Origin: Flavobacteriales bacterium
GTDB taxonomy: Bacteria > Bacteroidota > Bacteroidia > Flavobacteriales_F > PHOS-HE28
Reading direction: 5' to 3'
Length of the DNA: 64,000 nt
Assembly: GCA_016705955.1 (NCBI GenBank)
Contig: JADJKO010000011.1
Span: 62,001-126,000 of the forward strand
Shown: positions 24,331 to 33,523 of the stretch, one piece after another
Position numbering within the stretch: the first letter of the stretch is position 1
Layout of the letters: every line of letters begins with the position of its first letter
Notes under the pieces: model-generated
What the model saw: only the letters and a program-made list of their open reading frames with translations
What the model was told of the DNA's origin: nothing
The model's database searches: none
Program-made: the position numbers and the translations under genes

Positions 24331-27300
24331 ATGCAATGCGGCCAGTGCCATAGCGAGAATCCGCAGGATGCGAAGTTCTGCGCCCAGTGCGGTGCGGGAA
24401 TGGCGCGGACCTGCCCCGCATGCCGCATCGAGGTGCTCCCGACGGCCAAATTCTGCCACGAGTGCGGCACTTCGCTGGAGGTGCGGGAACATGCCACTGC
24501 GAACCATCCGGCACCGCAACTTCCGGAAGCGGCGGATCCTGTTGCCACGCTCGAAACCAGCCATGCGGAGCAGCGCCAGCTCTCGGTGATCTTCAGTGAC
24601 CTGGTCTCCTTCACCCAGCTCTCGCAGCAGCTCGATCCGGAGGACCTCAATACCGTGGTGCATGCCTACTATGAAGTATGTCGCGCGGTTTGCGAACGCT
24701 ACGAAGGCCATGTGGCCAACTACCTCGGCGATGGTGTGCTCATGTATTTCGGTTTCCCCAAGGCCCACGAGGACGATGCCCACCGGGCGGTGCGCACCGG
24801 CCTGGCGGTGATCGAAGGCATCGCGGCGTTGAACGAACGCATGGAGCGCGAGATGAAGGTGCGATTGAGCGTGCGCGTGGGGATCCATACCGGGCCGATG
24901 ATCGTGGGCGATGACCGTGCGGGCGATTGGCAGAAGATGGCGCTCGGCGAAACGCTCAACATCGCCGCGGGTGCAAGGCGTGGCGCAGGAGAATACGGTT
25001 GTGGTGAGCGCGGTCACCAAGCTGATGGTGGAAGGGTTCTTCACCATGCGCAGCATCGGGACACATGCGCTGAAGGGCGTGGCGCAACCAATGGAGGTTT
25101 TCAGTGTAACGCATGAGAGTACGGCGCGCGGGCGACTGGAGGCCGCTGGGCGCGCAACCCTCACTCCATTGACCGGCCGTGATACCGAGGTGGGGATCCT
25201 GATCGACGAATGGAAGAAGGCCAGCGCAGGGGAAGGGCGCGCCGTGCTGATCTCGGCCGAGGGCGGGATGGGCAAATCGCGTTTGGTGCAGATGCTGAAG
25301 GAGCATGTCGCCGCATCGTCCATCGCTTGGCTCACCCCGTGCCAGTGCTCGCCGTACCATCAAAGCACCTCGATGTACCCGTACATCGACCTGATCGAGC
25401 GTGTGGTGCTGAAATTCGAACGGCACGAGACGCCTCGTGAGAAGCTGACCAAGATCGAGGGCATGCTGGTGCAGTACGGCTTCCACGTCCCGGAGATCCT
25501 GCCCGTCTTCGGCGCGTTCCACTCGCTGCCGCCCGAGGCCGGCTACACGCCCACGGCCATGGATCCCGCGCAGCAACGGCGCAAGTACATGGATGCCATG
25601 TTGCGGATCCTGGACGATCGCTCGCGCAGGCAGCCGCTCCTCTTCGTGGTGGAGGACCTGCACTGGTCCGATCCCAGCTCGTTGGAGACCTTCAAGGAAC
25701 TGGTGGAGATCGTGAAGCGGCACCGGATGCTGCTGTTGTACACGTGCAGGCCGGAGTTCAACTCGCCGTGGGACGGGCATCCATCCGTCCATACCATGCG
25801 ATTGTCCAGATTGGATGCGGAGCAAACGCGTGCGCTGTGCAAGCACGTGGCACGCAAGAAGCAACTACCGGACGAGGTGTTGGAGCAGATCATCGAACGT
25901 GCTGATGGAGTGCCGCTTTTCGCGGAGGAACTCACCAAGATGATCATCGGCTCCGGCCTGATGACTGAATCCGGCGACCGATACGTGCTGGATGGGCCAT
26001 TGCCGCCCCTAGCCATTCCCAACACGTTGCAGGATTCGCTGATGGCACGGCTGGACCGCTTGGCAGCGGTGAAGGAGATCGCGCAGATCGGCGCGGTGAT
26101 CGGGCGCGAGTTCAGCTATGAGATGATCCACTACGTGCATCCGTTGGACGATGCCGTTCTCCGGCATAGCCTGGAGCAGCTGGTGGACGCGGAGATCATT
26201 GATCAGGTCGAACCCGGATCGCATTCAACTTACAGCTTCAAACATGCACTGGTGCAGGAGGCGGCCTACCGTTCCTTGATCAAGAGCCGCAGACAGCACC
26301 ATCACCGGTTGGTAGCCCATGCGCTCGAGGAGCATTTTCCGGAGGTCGCGGAGTTGGAACCGGAGATCCTGGCGCTGCATTATGGCAAGGCGAACCTCGG
26401 TTGGCAGGCGATCCCGTACTTGCAAAGGGCCGGAGAAAAGGCCGCCGCACGGTCCGCGCACGCCGAGGCGATCACCCACTTTTCACGCGGGCTGGAACAA
26501 GTGCAAGCGCTCTCGGATAGCGGCCAGCGTTGGCAACTGGAGATCAGGCTGCTCATCGGGCAGGGCGCTTCGCTCACCGCGATCCATGGTTACGGTGCCA
26601 AGGACGTCGAGCAGACCTATTCACACGCACGGGACCTCTGCGAGCAGTTCGGTACGCCGGGCCAGTTGTTCCAAGCCAGCTACGGGCTATGGCGGTTGCA
26701 CATGCTGCGCGCCGAATATCACATCGCCACCAAGCAAGGAGAGAACCTGCTGGAGCTCGCCTCACGGCAGGAGAACGAGGCCTTCCTGATAGCAGCTCAT
26801 CGCGCGTTGGGTTCCACCTTGTTCTACCGCGGCGAATTCGAACGTGCCAGGGACCACTGCGAAAGCGTGATCGCCATGACCGGTGAAGAGGGTGATAGTG
26901 CCACCTTGATCCGCGACATCTACGATGTGGTCGATCCGCGTGTCACCTGTCGCAGCTACCTGTCATGGATCCTTTGGATGCAGGGCTTCCCGGAGAAGGC
27001 GAAGTCCGAAAGCGCCAGGGCCATTGCGCTGGCCGAACGCTTGGAGCATCCGTTCTCGATCGCGCTAGCGTTGAGCTTCGCCGCCTGGCTGGAACAGTTC
27101 CTGGGGAACGCGGCGCGCGTGGAGGAATTGGCGAGCCGATCCATCGCACATTGCGAAGCGCACGGCTTCGGTTTTTGGATCGGTTGGGACCAGGTGCTCC
27201 TCGGCTGGGCCTCTGCCATGCAGGGTGCGGATCCCGCCGAACAAGTGGCGAACATCAACAACGGGTTGGCGCTGTGGAAGGAGAAGGGTTCCGAACTGGG

Positions 27301-27694
27301 GCGTGGCTACTTCTACAGTTTGCTCGCCGACGTTCACCTGCGCGCGGGCGAGCCGGTGCGTGCAATGGAGTTGCTCACGCGGGCGCGCACCTTCATGTAC
27401 GAGCGCGACGAACGCTACTGGGAGGCCGAGCGACAGCGCATGAGCGGCGATGCGGAGTTGGCGATGGGGACCGATGCGAAACAGGCGGTCATCCGCTTCC
27501 ACGATGCGAAGGCGATCGCGAAGCGCCAGGGCGCGACCTCACTGGAACTGCGCGCGGCGATAAGTCTTGCGCGCTTGGAGAAGGAGTTGGGCGATGGCAA
27601 TGGCGCATTAAAAGAATTGGCGGACGTCTTGGCGACCATGACGGAAGGGCATAGCACACAGGAGGCACTTGCCGCGCGGGCGATCATCGATTGA
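24331..27694 (+). CDS. Zinc-ribbon/class III cyclase/AAA/TPR protein, broken by a frameshift
   Basis: One gene split into two frames near 24972, where GCCGCGGGTGCAAGG should read AARVQG as in the family: a two-base (CG) deletion. Joined product ~1120 residues. N-terminus: double zinc ribbon (CGQCHSENPQDAKFCAQCG and CPACRIEVLPTAKFCHECG). Then a class III nucleotide cyclase domain: SVIFSDLVSFTQLS and YLGDGVLMYFGFPKAHEDDAH (metal Asp residues), VRVGIHTGPMIVGD, ALGETLNIAA. Then an AAA/NB-ARC-like ATPase with Walker A AEGGMGKSRLV and Walker B LLFVVEDLHWSD, and a long C-terminal TPR region. Such proteins are signalling regulators that couple cyclase to ATPase/TPR modules. If the frameshift is real the gene is inactive; I believe it is a sequencing error. 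Confidence 0.8.
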
Positions 27695-28732
27695 TCACTC
27701 CCCCGGCCACTCAAAGCTCGGCCCCAGCATCGTCCCCGCGATACCGCTGGGCACATTCATCAGGCTCTTGGCACGCTTCTTCAATTCCAGCATGAAGGGC
27801 ACGGCGCGCACCAGTCGGTCCTTCTTCCCGTTGAGGCCATCCTCCAGCGCACGCAGCATTTCCTTCCACATCGCGTTGCAGGAATCCATCATGTCACGGC
27901 GCGGATCACCCGGAGCGAACCATCCGCTTTGCGGGTTGCTGATCATGTTCGCGGTCGCGTTCCAATCCACCGGGAGCAGGTTGCCGGTCGGTCCGCTCGC
28001 GGTGGTATCGCCTGCTTTGAAACGGCGGCCAGCATTGATCTCCCAGAAGCGGTAGTAGTGCGCGAGGTGGTAGCCGAGGTCGTCCTTCGACATGCCCTTT
28101 ACGTAGATCGATTTAGTGGTGCCTTCGCCCTGGTCCATGATCTCGCTGATCGCTTTCAGCGCGCTTTCCAGATCCGTGACCTGGATCACCTTGCCATGGC
28201 CGTTGTAGTAATCCGCAGGATCCACTTGCCGCTCCGGATGGTGGTCGAAACGGATCTTCTTCGCCTTGTGCAAGCGCACCAGCGCATCCTTGATGGCCTC
28301 ATAGAACTGGCCAATGGTGTCGTAGCCTTCGGCTTTCGGTTGTATGCCCGCAGGCGTCGGCAGTTCCACGCGCATGAAGTCGGCAATGGCCGCGCGGCTG
28401 AAGGGTTGCAAGCTGATGCTGAACGCACCATCGCTTTGCGGTAGTACCGTTGGATATTCGGGTGCCACGCCCTTCTTCGCTAGCACGGGTGATCCGCCGA
28501 TCGCGTTGAGGACGTTGGCCGCGAGGATGATGTGCAGCATTTCCTCCATCATCACACTGCGGATCAAACCGGCCGCTTCAACGTTGGTGCCGTCCGGAAT
28601 GGAATAGAGCGCACACAAATACGGCGGCAATGTGGTCATCTCCAGTTCCACGGCTACCTGTAAGTGCGCCTTCAGCGAATCCAGATCGGGGACTCTTGTA
28701 TCAAGAGCTTGAAGCTTGTGGAGCAGCATCAT
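27695..28732 (-). CDS. Ferritin-like protein, VioB-type domain (PF12902-like)
   Basis: 345 residues from ATG at 28732 (28729 also possible; both overlap the GMC stop). The N-terminal half is a four-helix diiron-type bundle: LKAHLQVAVELEMTTLPPYL with Glu ligands and RSVMMEEMLHIILAANVLNAIGG with Glu-x-x-His. This is the 'ferritin-like / iminophenyl-pyruvate dimer synthase' domain found in VioB, RebD and many stand-alone proteins. Residues ~130-300 contain conserved segments (IGQFYEAIKDAL, YVKGMSKDDLGYHLAHYYRFWEI). It is presumably a metal-dependent oxidase or peroxidase-like enzyme; the substrate is unknown. Last gene of an operon with a GMC flavoprotein and its small subunit. The surrounding genes do not match a violacein or rebeccamycin pathway. 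Confidence 0.8.
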   Translation of the reverse strand: MMLLHKLQALDTRVPDLDSLKAHLQVAVELEMTTLPPYLCALYSIPDGTNVEAAGLIRSVMMEEMLHIILAANVLNAIGGSPVLAKKGVAPEYPTVLPQSDGAFSISLQPFSRAAIADFMRVELPTPAGIQPKAEGYDTIGQFYEAIKDALVRLHKAKKIRFDHHPERQVDPADYYNGHGKVIQVTDLESALKAISEIMDQGEGTTKSIYVKGMSKDDLGYHLAHYYRFWEINAGRRFKAGDTTASGPTGNLLPVDWNATANMISNPQSGWFAPGDPRRDMMDSCNAMWKEMLRALEDGLNGKKDRLVRAVPFMLELKKRAKSLMNVPSGIAGTMLGPSFEWPGE

Positions 28733-30627
28733 AGGCGAAGTGGCTTTTCCTTGTTCAGGTCGCGGAGGATGGATTCCGCTGCACGGTAAGCGAGCGCGGC
28801 CATGGTAAGCGAAGGGTTCGAGGTGCCCCACGTGGGCATCGCGCCGCAGCCCACGAGGTAGAGGTTCTCGTGGTCCCAGGTGCGGAGCCAGGAGTTGGTG
28901 ACCGAGTTCTCGGAGTTGGAGCCTAGGCGGTGCGTGCCCACCAAGTGACCGCAGCCCTTGAACTCGTACGGTTTGCCGTTGTACTCCAGGTAACCCATGT
29001 TCGCCGGGTTGTAGAAGGTCTGGTCAGCAACGCCCACGTGCTTGAAGATCTTCTTGCTCACGTTGAAGGCGGTCTCCATGCCACGGCGCACGTAATCACT
29101 GATGGAGTAGTTGATCACAGGCCGCGGCAGGCCGAGCGCATCCAAGAAGTTCGGGTCGATGGTCACGCGGTTGCGGGCTTCGGGCAATTGCTCCAGTTCC
29201 CATTGCAAGGTGAATTGCCTGGAGACGTTGTTGGCCAACGACTGCCGGAGGTCGCGACCGATCTTCCCTTCGCCGATCATCTGGCCCACGGTGCTGCCTG
29301 GGGCGAAGGTTCCCCAGATCCATCCCCAATTGTCGATGGGTACCACGCAAGCACTGTGGTCCGATCGGAAGGGACCATCACGGAAACTAGCGATGGCATT
29401 GGTCTGGCCCGGTCCACGGAAAGGCCAGATCGGTTCATCCATCAAGCCCCAGGTGAGCATGGTGGGATGGTCCATCAGGTTGCGGCCCATCTGGTCGCTG
29501 CTGTTTGCCACGCCGCTCATCAGGCAGAGCTTGGCGGTTTCCACGGCGTGGGCCGCGATCACATAGACCTTGCCTTTCGCGATCCCCGGAACGGTGGGCC
29601 CCAGATCCCGCTGGTAGGTGAGGTATTCGATGTGATCGATGCGCGAGTTGTCCGCGTTGCGAACGATGCGCGTGGCAACGGACTGCGTCTTGATGTGTAC
29701 GTAGCGCGATCCACCGGAAGGATGATAGCGCTCGGCGCGATGCAGCGTGCGCAACGCGGAATACTTCGCCTGCACCGGACAGATGGGAACACAGTTGGCG
29801 TTGCCCTGGCAGCGCTCACCGCGCATGGGATCGTTGAAGGCCCCTTGCGGCTTGTAGGGTGTGTACTTGCGCGCTTCCTCCAATTCCTTCTTGATCTTGG
29901 CCGGTGGCACGTAGTCCGGGTTGGGCATGCCGTTACGTCCTTGTGGCGTGGGCGTTACGCGGATCGTGTAGTCCTTGCCCAACACATCCACCTTCAATCC
30001 CTTGGCCTTCTCCGCGAAACGCTTCGCCACGTAGCTGCTGGGGATCGCCTTCATCGGGTACTGATAGCCTTTCCAGTAGGTCTTCGGATCCACACCGGGG
30101 AGCCAGTACGCGTCGGCATCGCAAGCAACACCGATCTCGTATTCCGCAAGCTCGTAGTAGGGGCGCAGGTCCTCGTATTCGATCGGCCAATCCATGGCCA
30201 CACCGTAGTTGGTGTTCATCTTGAAATCGTTGGGCAGCATGCGCAGGGAGCAGGCGAGCCAGTGCAAGGTGGTGCCGCCCTTGGTGCGCGTGTAGTCGCT
30301 GCCGAAGCTCTGCGGTCCGCGTTGCACCCAATAGCCGGAAGAGTTCGGGATGCCGTCCTTGATGCGCTGGTATTGCAGTACATCGGGCTGCGGCGCGGAA
30401 CCCGTGGGAGGGTAGGGCGAGTTGGGCACCTTTGCCACCTGCGTGTAGAAATAGTCGACCGCGCTTTGCCAACCTTCCTCATCATCGCTCAACGCACGAC
30501 CGGCTTCAAGGATCAGCACACGTTTGCCTGCCTTCGCGAGTTCCAAGGCGACGATGGCACCGGACATCCCGGCTCCCACGATCACCACGTCATACTCTTC
30601 GTCCGTGGTCTGCTGTTGCTTGCTCAT
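28729..30627 (-). CDS. GMC-family FAD oxidoreductase (sugar/alcohol dehydrogenase large subunit type)
   Basis: 632 residues from the ATG at 30627; upstream in-frame sequence overlaps the next gene and is not used. FAD-binding YDVVIVGAGMSGAIVALELA at the N-terminus, a Cys cluster C-x5-C-x3-C (CQGNANCVPIC), GMC C-terminal signatures GCGHLVGTHRLGSN (active-site His) and GAMPTWGTSNPSLTMAALA (active-site region and FAD). Length and the ~630-residue architecture match large subunits of membrane FAD dehydrogenases for sorbitol, gluconate or fructose. The next upstream gene encodes a matching small subunit, overlapping by four bases (ATGA). Inferred: oxidation of a sugar or alcohol, electrons passed to a quinone or cytochrome; no cytochrome c subunit is nearby. 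Confidence 0.87.
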   Translation of the reverse strand: MSKQQQTTDEEYDVVIVGAGMSGAIVALELAKAGKRVLILEAGRALSDDEEGWQSAVDYFYTQVAKVPNSPYPPTGSAPQPDVLQYQRIKDGIPNSSGYWVQRGPQSFGSDYTRTKGGTTLHWLACSLRMLPNDFKMNTNYGVAMDWPIEYEDLRPYYELAEYEIGVACDADAYWLPGVDPKTYWKGYQYPMKAIPSSYVAKRFAEKAKGLKVDVLGKDYTIRVTPTPQGRNGMPNPDYVPPAKIKKELEEARKYTPYKPQGAFNDPMRGERCQGNANCVPICPVQAKYSALRTLHRAERYHPSGGSRYVHIKTQSVATRIVRNADNSRIDHIEYLTYQRDLGPTVPGIAKGKVYVIAAHAVETAKLCLMSGVANSSDQMGRNLMDHPTMLTWGLMDEPIWPFRGPGQTNAIASFRDGPFRSDHSACVVPIDNWGWIWGTFAPGSTVGQMIGEGKIGRDLRQSLANNVSRQFTLQWELEQLPEARNRVTIDPNFLDALGLPRPVINYSISDYVRRGMETAFNVSKKIFKHVGVADQTFYNPANMGYLEYNGKPYEFKGCGHLVGTHRLGSNSENSVTNSWLRTWDHENLYLVGCGAMPTWGTSNPSLTMAALAYRAAESILRDLNKEKPLRL

Positions 30628-31118
30628 GACTTCGGAGGATCGGTGTTCACGATGTTGATCGGTGGATATTCCCACGAACCGTAGCCCGGTGCTTTCGCTG
30701 CGGGCGGTTGTGATCCGAAGGTGGGCCACACCAAACCGGCCTTGTAGGCGGCGGGAGAAGGGATGAACATCACGTCGTTCTCGCCGATACCGTACGCATC
30801 GCACCAGGCCGCTGGCATCGGGTTCCAAGTGGACACATACCAAAGGCCGAGGATCCGTTGCCCGATGGGGCCATAGCACGGATCCTTCATCACCAGCCGG
30901 TCCAGGTTCTTCTCCAACGCATCGATGTCCTCGCTTTTGGCGAAGGCCACACCACACACGCTGAGGAAGTCACCGGCGATGGCGCTGCCCACCACGCCAA
31001 GAACGATGTTCCAATACTCCGCTGCCTGCCCTGTGGCGGTGATCTCCGTTGTGGAGTAGGCCGTGAGCGCGGCAGAGAGGGCGATGAATTGATCTTCGGG
31101 GTCGGACGGATAGTACAT
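30624..31118 (-). CDS. Small subunit of FAD-dependent sugar/alcohol dehydrogenase (PF12318-like)
   Basis: 164 residues from the ATG at 31118 (MYYPSDPEDQ). The pattern FIALSAALTAYSTTEI, then LGLWYVSTW and a C-terminal AYKAGLVWPTFGSQPPAAKAPGYGSWEYPP matches the small subunit of membrane-bound FAD sorbitol/fructose dehydrogenases (FxALSxxLT...LWY...AYxxALVW...PPGY...W..PP). No Tat signal is seen, whereas characterised small subunits usually carry one for export with the large subunit, so this pair may be cytoplasmic. Overlaps the GMC start by four bases and lies 82 bases downstream of the next gene. Confidence 0.72.
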   Translation of the reverse strand: MYYPSDPEDQFIALSAALTAYSTTEITATGQAAEYWNIVLGVVGSAIAGDFLSVCGVAFAKSEDIDALEKNLDRLVMKDPCYGPIGQRILGLWYVSTWNPMPAAWCDAYGIGENDVMFIPSPAAYKAGLVWPTFGSQPPAAKAPGYGSWEYPPINIVNTDPPKS

Positions 31119-31200
31119 GGTCGTGATGCGCTTATCAGTGTTGCGAACCTGCAAATGCGAGAGTGGACGATCGAAGGATCATCCGCTACGGTCGCCGGGC

Positions 31201-32100
31201 CTATTTCTTCTTCTTACCGAGGTCCACGTAATAGGGACGGTTCTCGGCGGCTGCGGGCGGCGATACGAACACGCGCACGGCGCACACCTTCGCACCCTTG
31301 CCCAATGTGGCGCGCAGATCCACGGCCATCGGATGCTGCGTTTTCCCGATGGTGAGCGTGAAGCTCTTCTGCTGGGCAGGGGTCAGGCCGAGATACATGT
31401 CATACACACCGAACATGTTCCAGCGCGAGCCGATGAGGTCCATGTCCTTGCCACCTGCGGGGCGGTTGGGTCCGCCGGGAAGCATGCTGTACAGCGTGAG
31501 CGGCGATGGATTCGCCACGCGACGCGGGATCACAGAGAGATCGGCGGTGAGGGTGTACAGGGCCTTGGACTTGTCTCCTTCGAAAGTGGGATCGTACACG
31601 GTGTAGGCCCAATTCTCCACGGTGGGCGCATCGGGTGTGGGCACCATGTAATCGAAGGTGGTGAGGAACTTGCGCTCACCGAAACACTTCACGCCGGCCT
31701 GCACGGCCACGGCGTTATCGGCAGGAACGTGCAGGCGCATTTCCCCGATCAATTTGGTGGCGTCCTGTCCGTAGAGGTAATCCTGCAACGACATCACCGG
31801 CACCTCCGCCTCATGCTTTTCGGGATAGCAATGCACATTGAACTCGATCTCGTTCACCGTGGAGATCATCATCCCCAGGAAGGCGGAGTAGTTCTGGAAG
31901 TTGAGCGAGATCAGCACCTTGCCCTTCGACTCCGGATCCGTGAACCGCGCGGGTTTCAGTCGCGTGTCCTTCAGCAGTGGTAGTACCAGTTTTTCGTCAA
32001 CCCAGTAATAGGTCCAGATCAGCGAGAGCGAACTGTAGAAGAACGGCATCTTGAATACCGGATCGGCGGGCGGGAAAACGGGTGGGTTGTTCTTGGCCAT
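31201..32100 (-). CDS. Unknown protein, possible acetoacetate-decarboxylase fold
   Basis: 299 residues from the ATG at 32100 (MAKNNPPVFPPADPVFKMPF); a start at 32130 would lie inside the promoter I assign. No signal peptide. The central region (KVLISLNFQNYSAFLGMMISTVNEIEFNVHCYPE, ~70-100) followed by ~60 residues later VQAGVKCFGERKFLTTFDY resembles the layout of acetoacetate decarboxylase family proteins, but I cannot identify the Schiff-base Lys with certainty, so the family is tentative. Lys-rich C-terminus (LGKKKK). First gene of the minus-strand redox operon with the dehydrogenase subunits and ferritin-like protein. Confidence 0.5.
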   Translation of the reverse strand: MAKNNPPVFPPADPVFKMPFFYSSLSLIWTYYWVDEKLVLPLLKDTRLKPARFTDPESKGKVLISLNFQNYSAFLGMMISTVNEIEFNVHCYPEKHEAEVPVMSLQDYLYGQDATKLIGEMRLHVPADNAVAVQAGVKCFGERKFLTTFDYMVPTPDAPTVENWAYTVYDPTFEGDKSKALYTLTADLSVIPRRVANPSPLTLYSMLPGGPNRPAGGKDMDLIGSRWNMFGVYDMYLGLTPAQQKSFTLTIGKTQHPMAVDLRATLGKGAKVCAVRVFVSPPAAAENRPYYVDLGKKKK

Positions 32101-32128
32101 GGTGGGTGGAATGTTTTGGTGGGTTTTC

Positions 32129-32158
32129 ACAATGTATCGGTTTGCGTGATCGATGCAA
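32129..32158 (-). promoter_or_regulatory. Candidate promoter of the redox operon
   Basis: Minus strand TTG (32156-32158), exactly 19 bases, then TACATTGT (32129-32136), a partial match to the Bacteroidota TTG-N19-TAnnTTTG promoter. The predicted start site lies around 32122, giving a short leader to the ATG at 32100. Divergent from the plus-strand gene at 32300. Confidence 0.4.
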
Positions 32159-32299
32159 GTCGGGACGGACGCTTACTGATCGGCAATTCCGAATCACTGC
32201 GGCAAAATTGGCTCGTCCGGGCCACATGTGAAATACCCACTAAGGGTGAAAGTCGATGCGTGCCGTGACGGTTACATTCGATGCCTTACAACCCAGGAC

Positions 32300-32671
32300 A
32301 TGACCACGACCATCGGCCAGATGTACATCCTATCAGGATCGGAGACAGCAGCAAAGGCCCTGTTGAATCAACTCGCTGCGGACGTGCATGCCAACGAGCC
32401 CGACACGCTGCTCTATCTGATCCACATGCCCGATGCGAGCGGTGTGAGCATGCCGCCAACAAGCGCGGGCGAAGTCACCTTCGTGGAAGTGTACAAGGAC
32501 GAGGCGGCCTTCAAGGCGCACTTGAGCGGACCCGCGTTCACCACTTTCGTTGCGAAGAGCAAAGGGCTTTTCCTGATGACGGAGAACAAGGCGCCGGACG
32601 GCACGACCGTCACCAGTCTCTTCGCGACGTTCGCCGCTGTGGACCGACTGGCTGGCTTTTCGCGCTCGTAA
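32300..32671 (+). CDS. Antibiotic-biosynthesis-monooxygenase-like (ABM/YgiN) protein
   Basis: 123 residues from the ATG at 32300 (MTTTIGQMYIL); the 24 upstream in-frame codons are divergent promoter sequence. ABM-fold ferredoxin-like pattern: IGQMYILSGSETAAKALLNQLAADVHANEPDTLLYLIH, then VTFVEVYKDEAAFKAHLSGPAFTTF. This family includes small heme- or quinol-interacting monooxygenases and stress proteins; catalysis is cofactor-free in characterised cases. It is divergently placed next to the ferritin/GMC redox operon and may belong to the same system. The convergent neighbour is the IMPase gene. Confidence 0.8.
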   Translation: MTTTIGQMYILSGSETAAKALLNQLAADVHANEPDTLLYLIHMPDASGVSMPPTSAGEVTFVEVYKDEAAFKAHLSGPAFTTFVAKSKGLFLMTENKAPDGTTVTSLFATFAAVDRLAGFSRS

Positions 32672-32725
32672 ACGACAACGCTCGTTCAATTGCGGTGCAG
32701 ACTTCGGGAATTGCCAGCGGTGCGA

Positions 32726-33523
32726 TCAATCCTGCCGCTGCCAGTTCCGCTCGATCACTTCGATCAGCTCGTTGTGGATCGCGTTATTGCTCGCGACGAT
32801 CTCCTCATCGAAGACCGGGTCCTTCGCGGGGCGGAACCCACTGACCTTCCCACCGGCTTCGCGCACGAGCAATACGCCGGCTGCCACATCCCAGCTGTTG
32901 AGGCCATACTCGTAGAAGGCTTCGAAGCGACCACATGCGACGTACGCGAGATCAGCCGCCGCGCTACCCAACCGACGGATGCCGCGCGTGCGGTGCATCA
33001 GTTCGCGGAGCAGGTCCATGTACTCGGCTTCGTGTCCGAAGTCGTCGTACGGAAAACCAGTGGCGAGCAAACTATCCTGTAGTTGTGATCGCTCGCTCAC
33101 GCGGATCGGTAGTCCGTTCAGATGTGCGCCGCCGCCTTTCCACGCCGTGAAGCGTTCATCGCGCGTGACCTCATGCACGATCCCGAGCAACGGCTCGCTG
33201 CCATCAAGCAAGGCGATGCTGATGCAATAGCATGGTACGCCGTGAACGAAGTTGGTGGTGCCGTCCAACGGATCGATCACCCAGTTGAGTCCAAGACCTT
33301 TCTCACCACTGCCTTCCTCGGCGATGAAACCTGCATCGGGTAACAACAATCCAAGTCCTTCCACAAGGCGATCCTCGGCGACGTGATCCACGTGTGTCAC
33401 AAGGTTGTTCAAGCTCTTCGAGCTCACGCGCGATTCGGTGAGTCGTCCTGCTTCGCTGCGGATGAAGGCGGCCACATCCACGCTGAGCGCGGTGACCTGG
33501 TCAGTGAGTTTCTTGAGGTCCAT
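32726..33523 (-). CDS. Inositol-1-monophosphatase family protein
   Basis: 265 residues from the ATG at 33523, whose first codons overlap lgt by 23 bases. Mg2+/Li+-type phosphatase: FIAEEGSG (Glu pair), WVIDPLDGTTNFVHGVP (metal-binding DPLDGT), and NSWDVAAGVLLVREAGG (WDxAAG). It hydrolyses inositol monophosphates and similar sugar phosphates; cytoplasmic. Length normal. Last gene in the mtaB-lgt-IMPase run. Confidence 0.93.
   Translation of the reverse strand: MDLKKLTDQVTALSVDVAAFIRSEAGRLTESRVSSKSLNNLVTHVDHVAEDRLVEGLGLLLPDAGFIAEEGSGEKGLGLNWVIDPLDGTTNFVHGVPCYCISIALLDGSEPLLGIVHEVTRDERFTAWKGGGAHLNGLPIRVSERSQLQDSLLATGFPYDDFGHEAEYMDLLRELMHRTRGIRRLGSAAADLAYVACGRFEAFYEYGLNSWDVAAGVLLVREAGGKVSGFRPAKDPVFDEEIVASNNAIHNELIEVIERNWQRQD

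Noticed and set aside
24331..27694. Programmed ribosomal frameshift in the cyclase gene
   Set aside because: No slippery heptamer or downstream pseudoknot is visible and the change is a dinucleotide loss in a CG run, matching other assembly indels.
28930..30684. 584-codon plus-strand open frame
   Set aside because: It is antisense to the GMC oxidoreductase, whose motifs and frame are unambiguous; high-GC antisense shadow.
27695..32671. Violacein or rebeccamycin biosynthetic cluster
   Set aside because: A VioB-like domain is present, but there is no tryptophan/amino-acid oxidase, no indolocarbazole or VioC/D/E-like gene.
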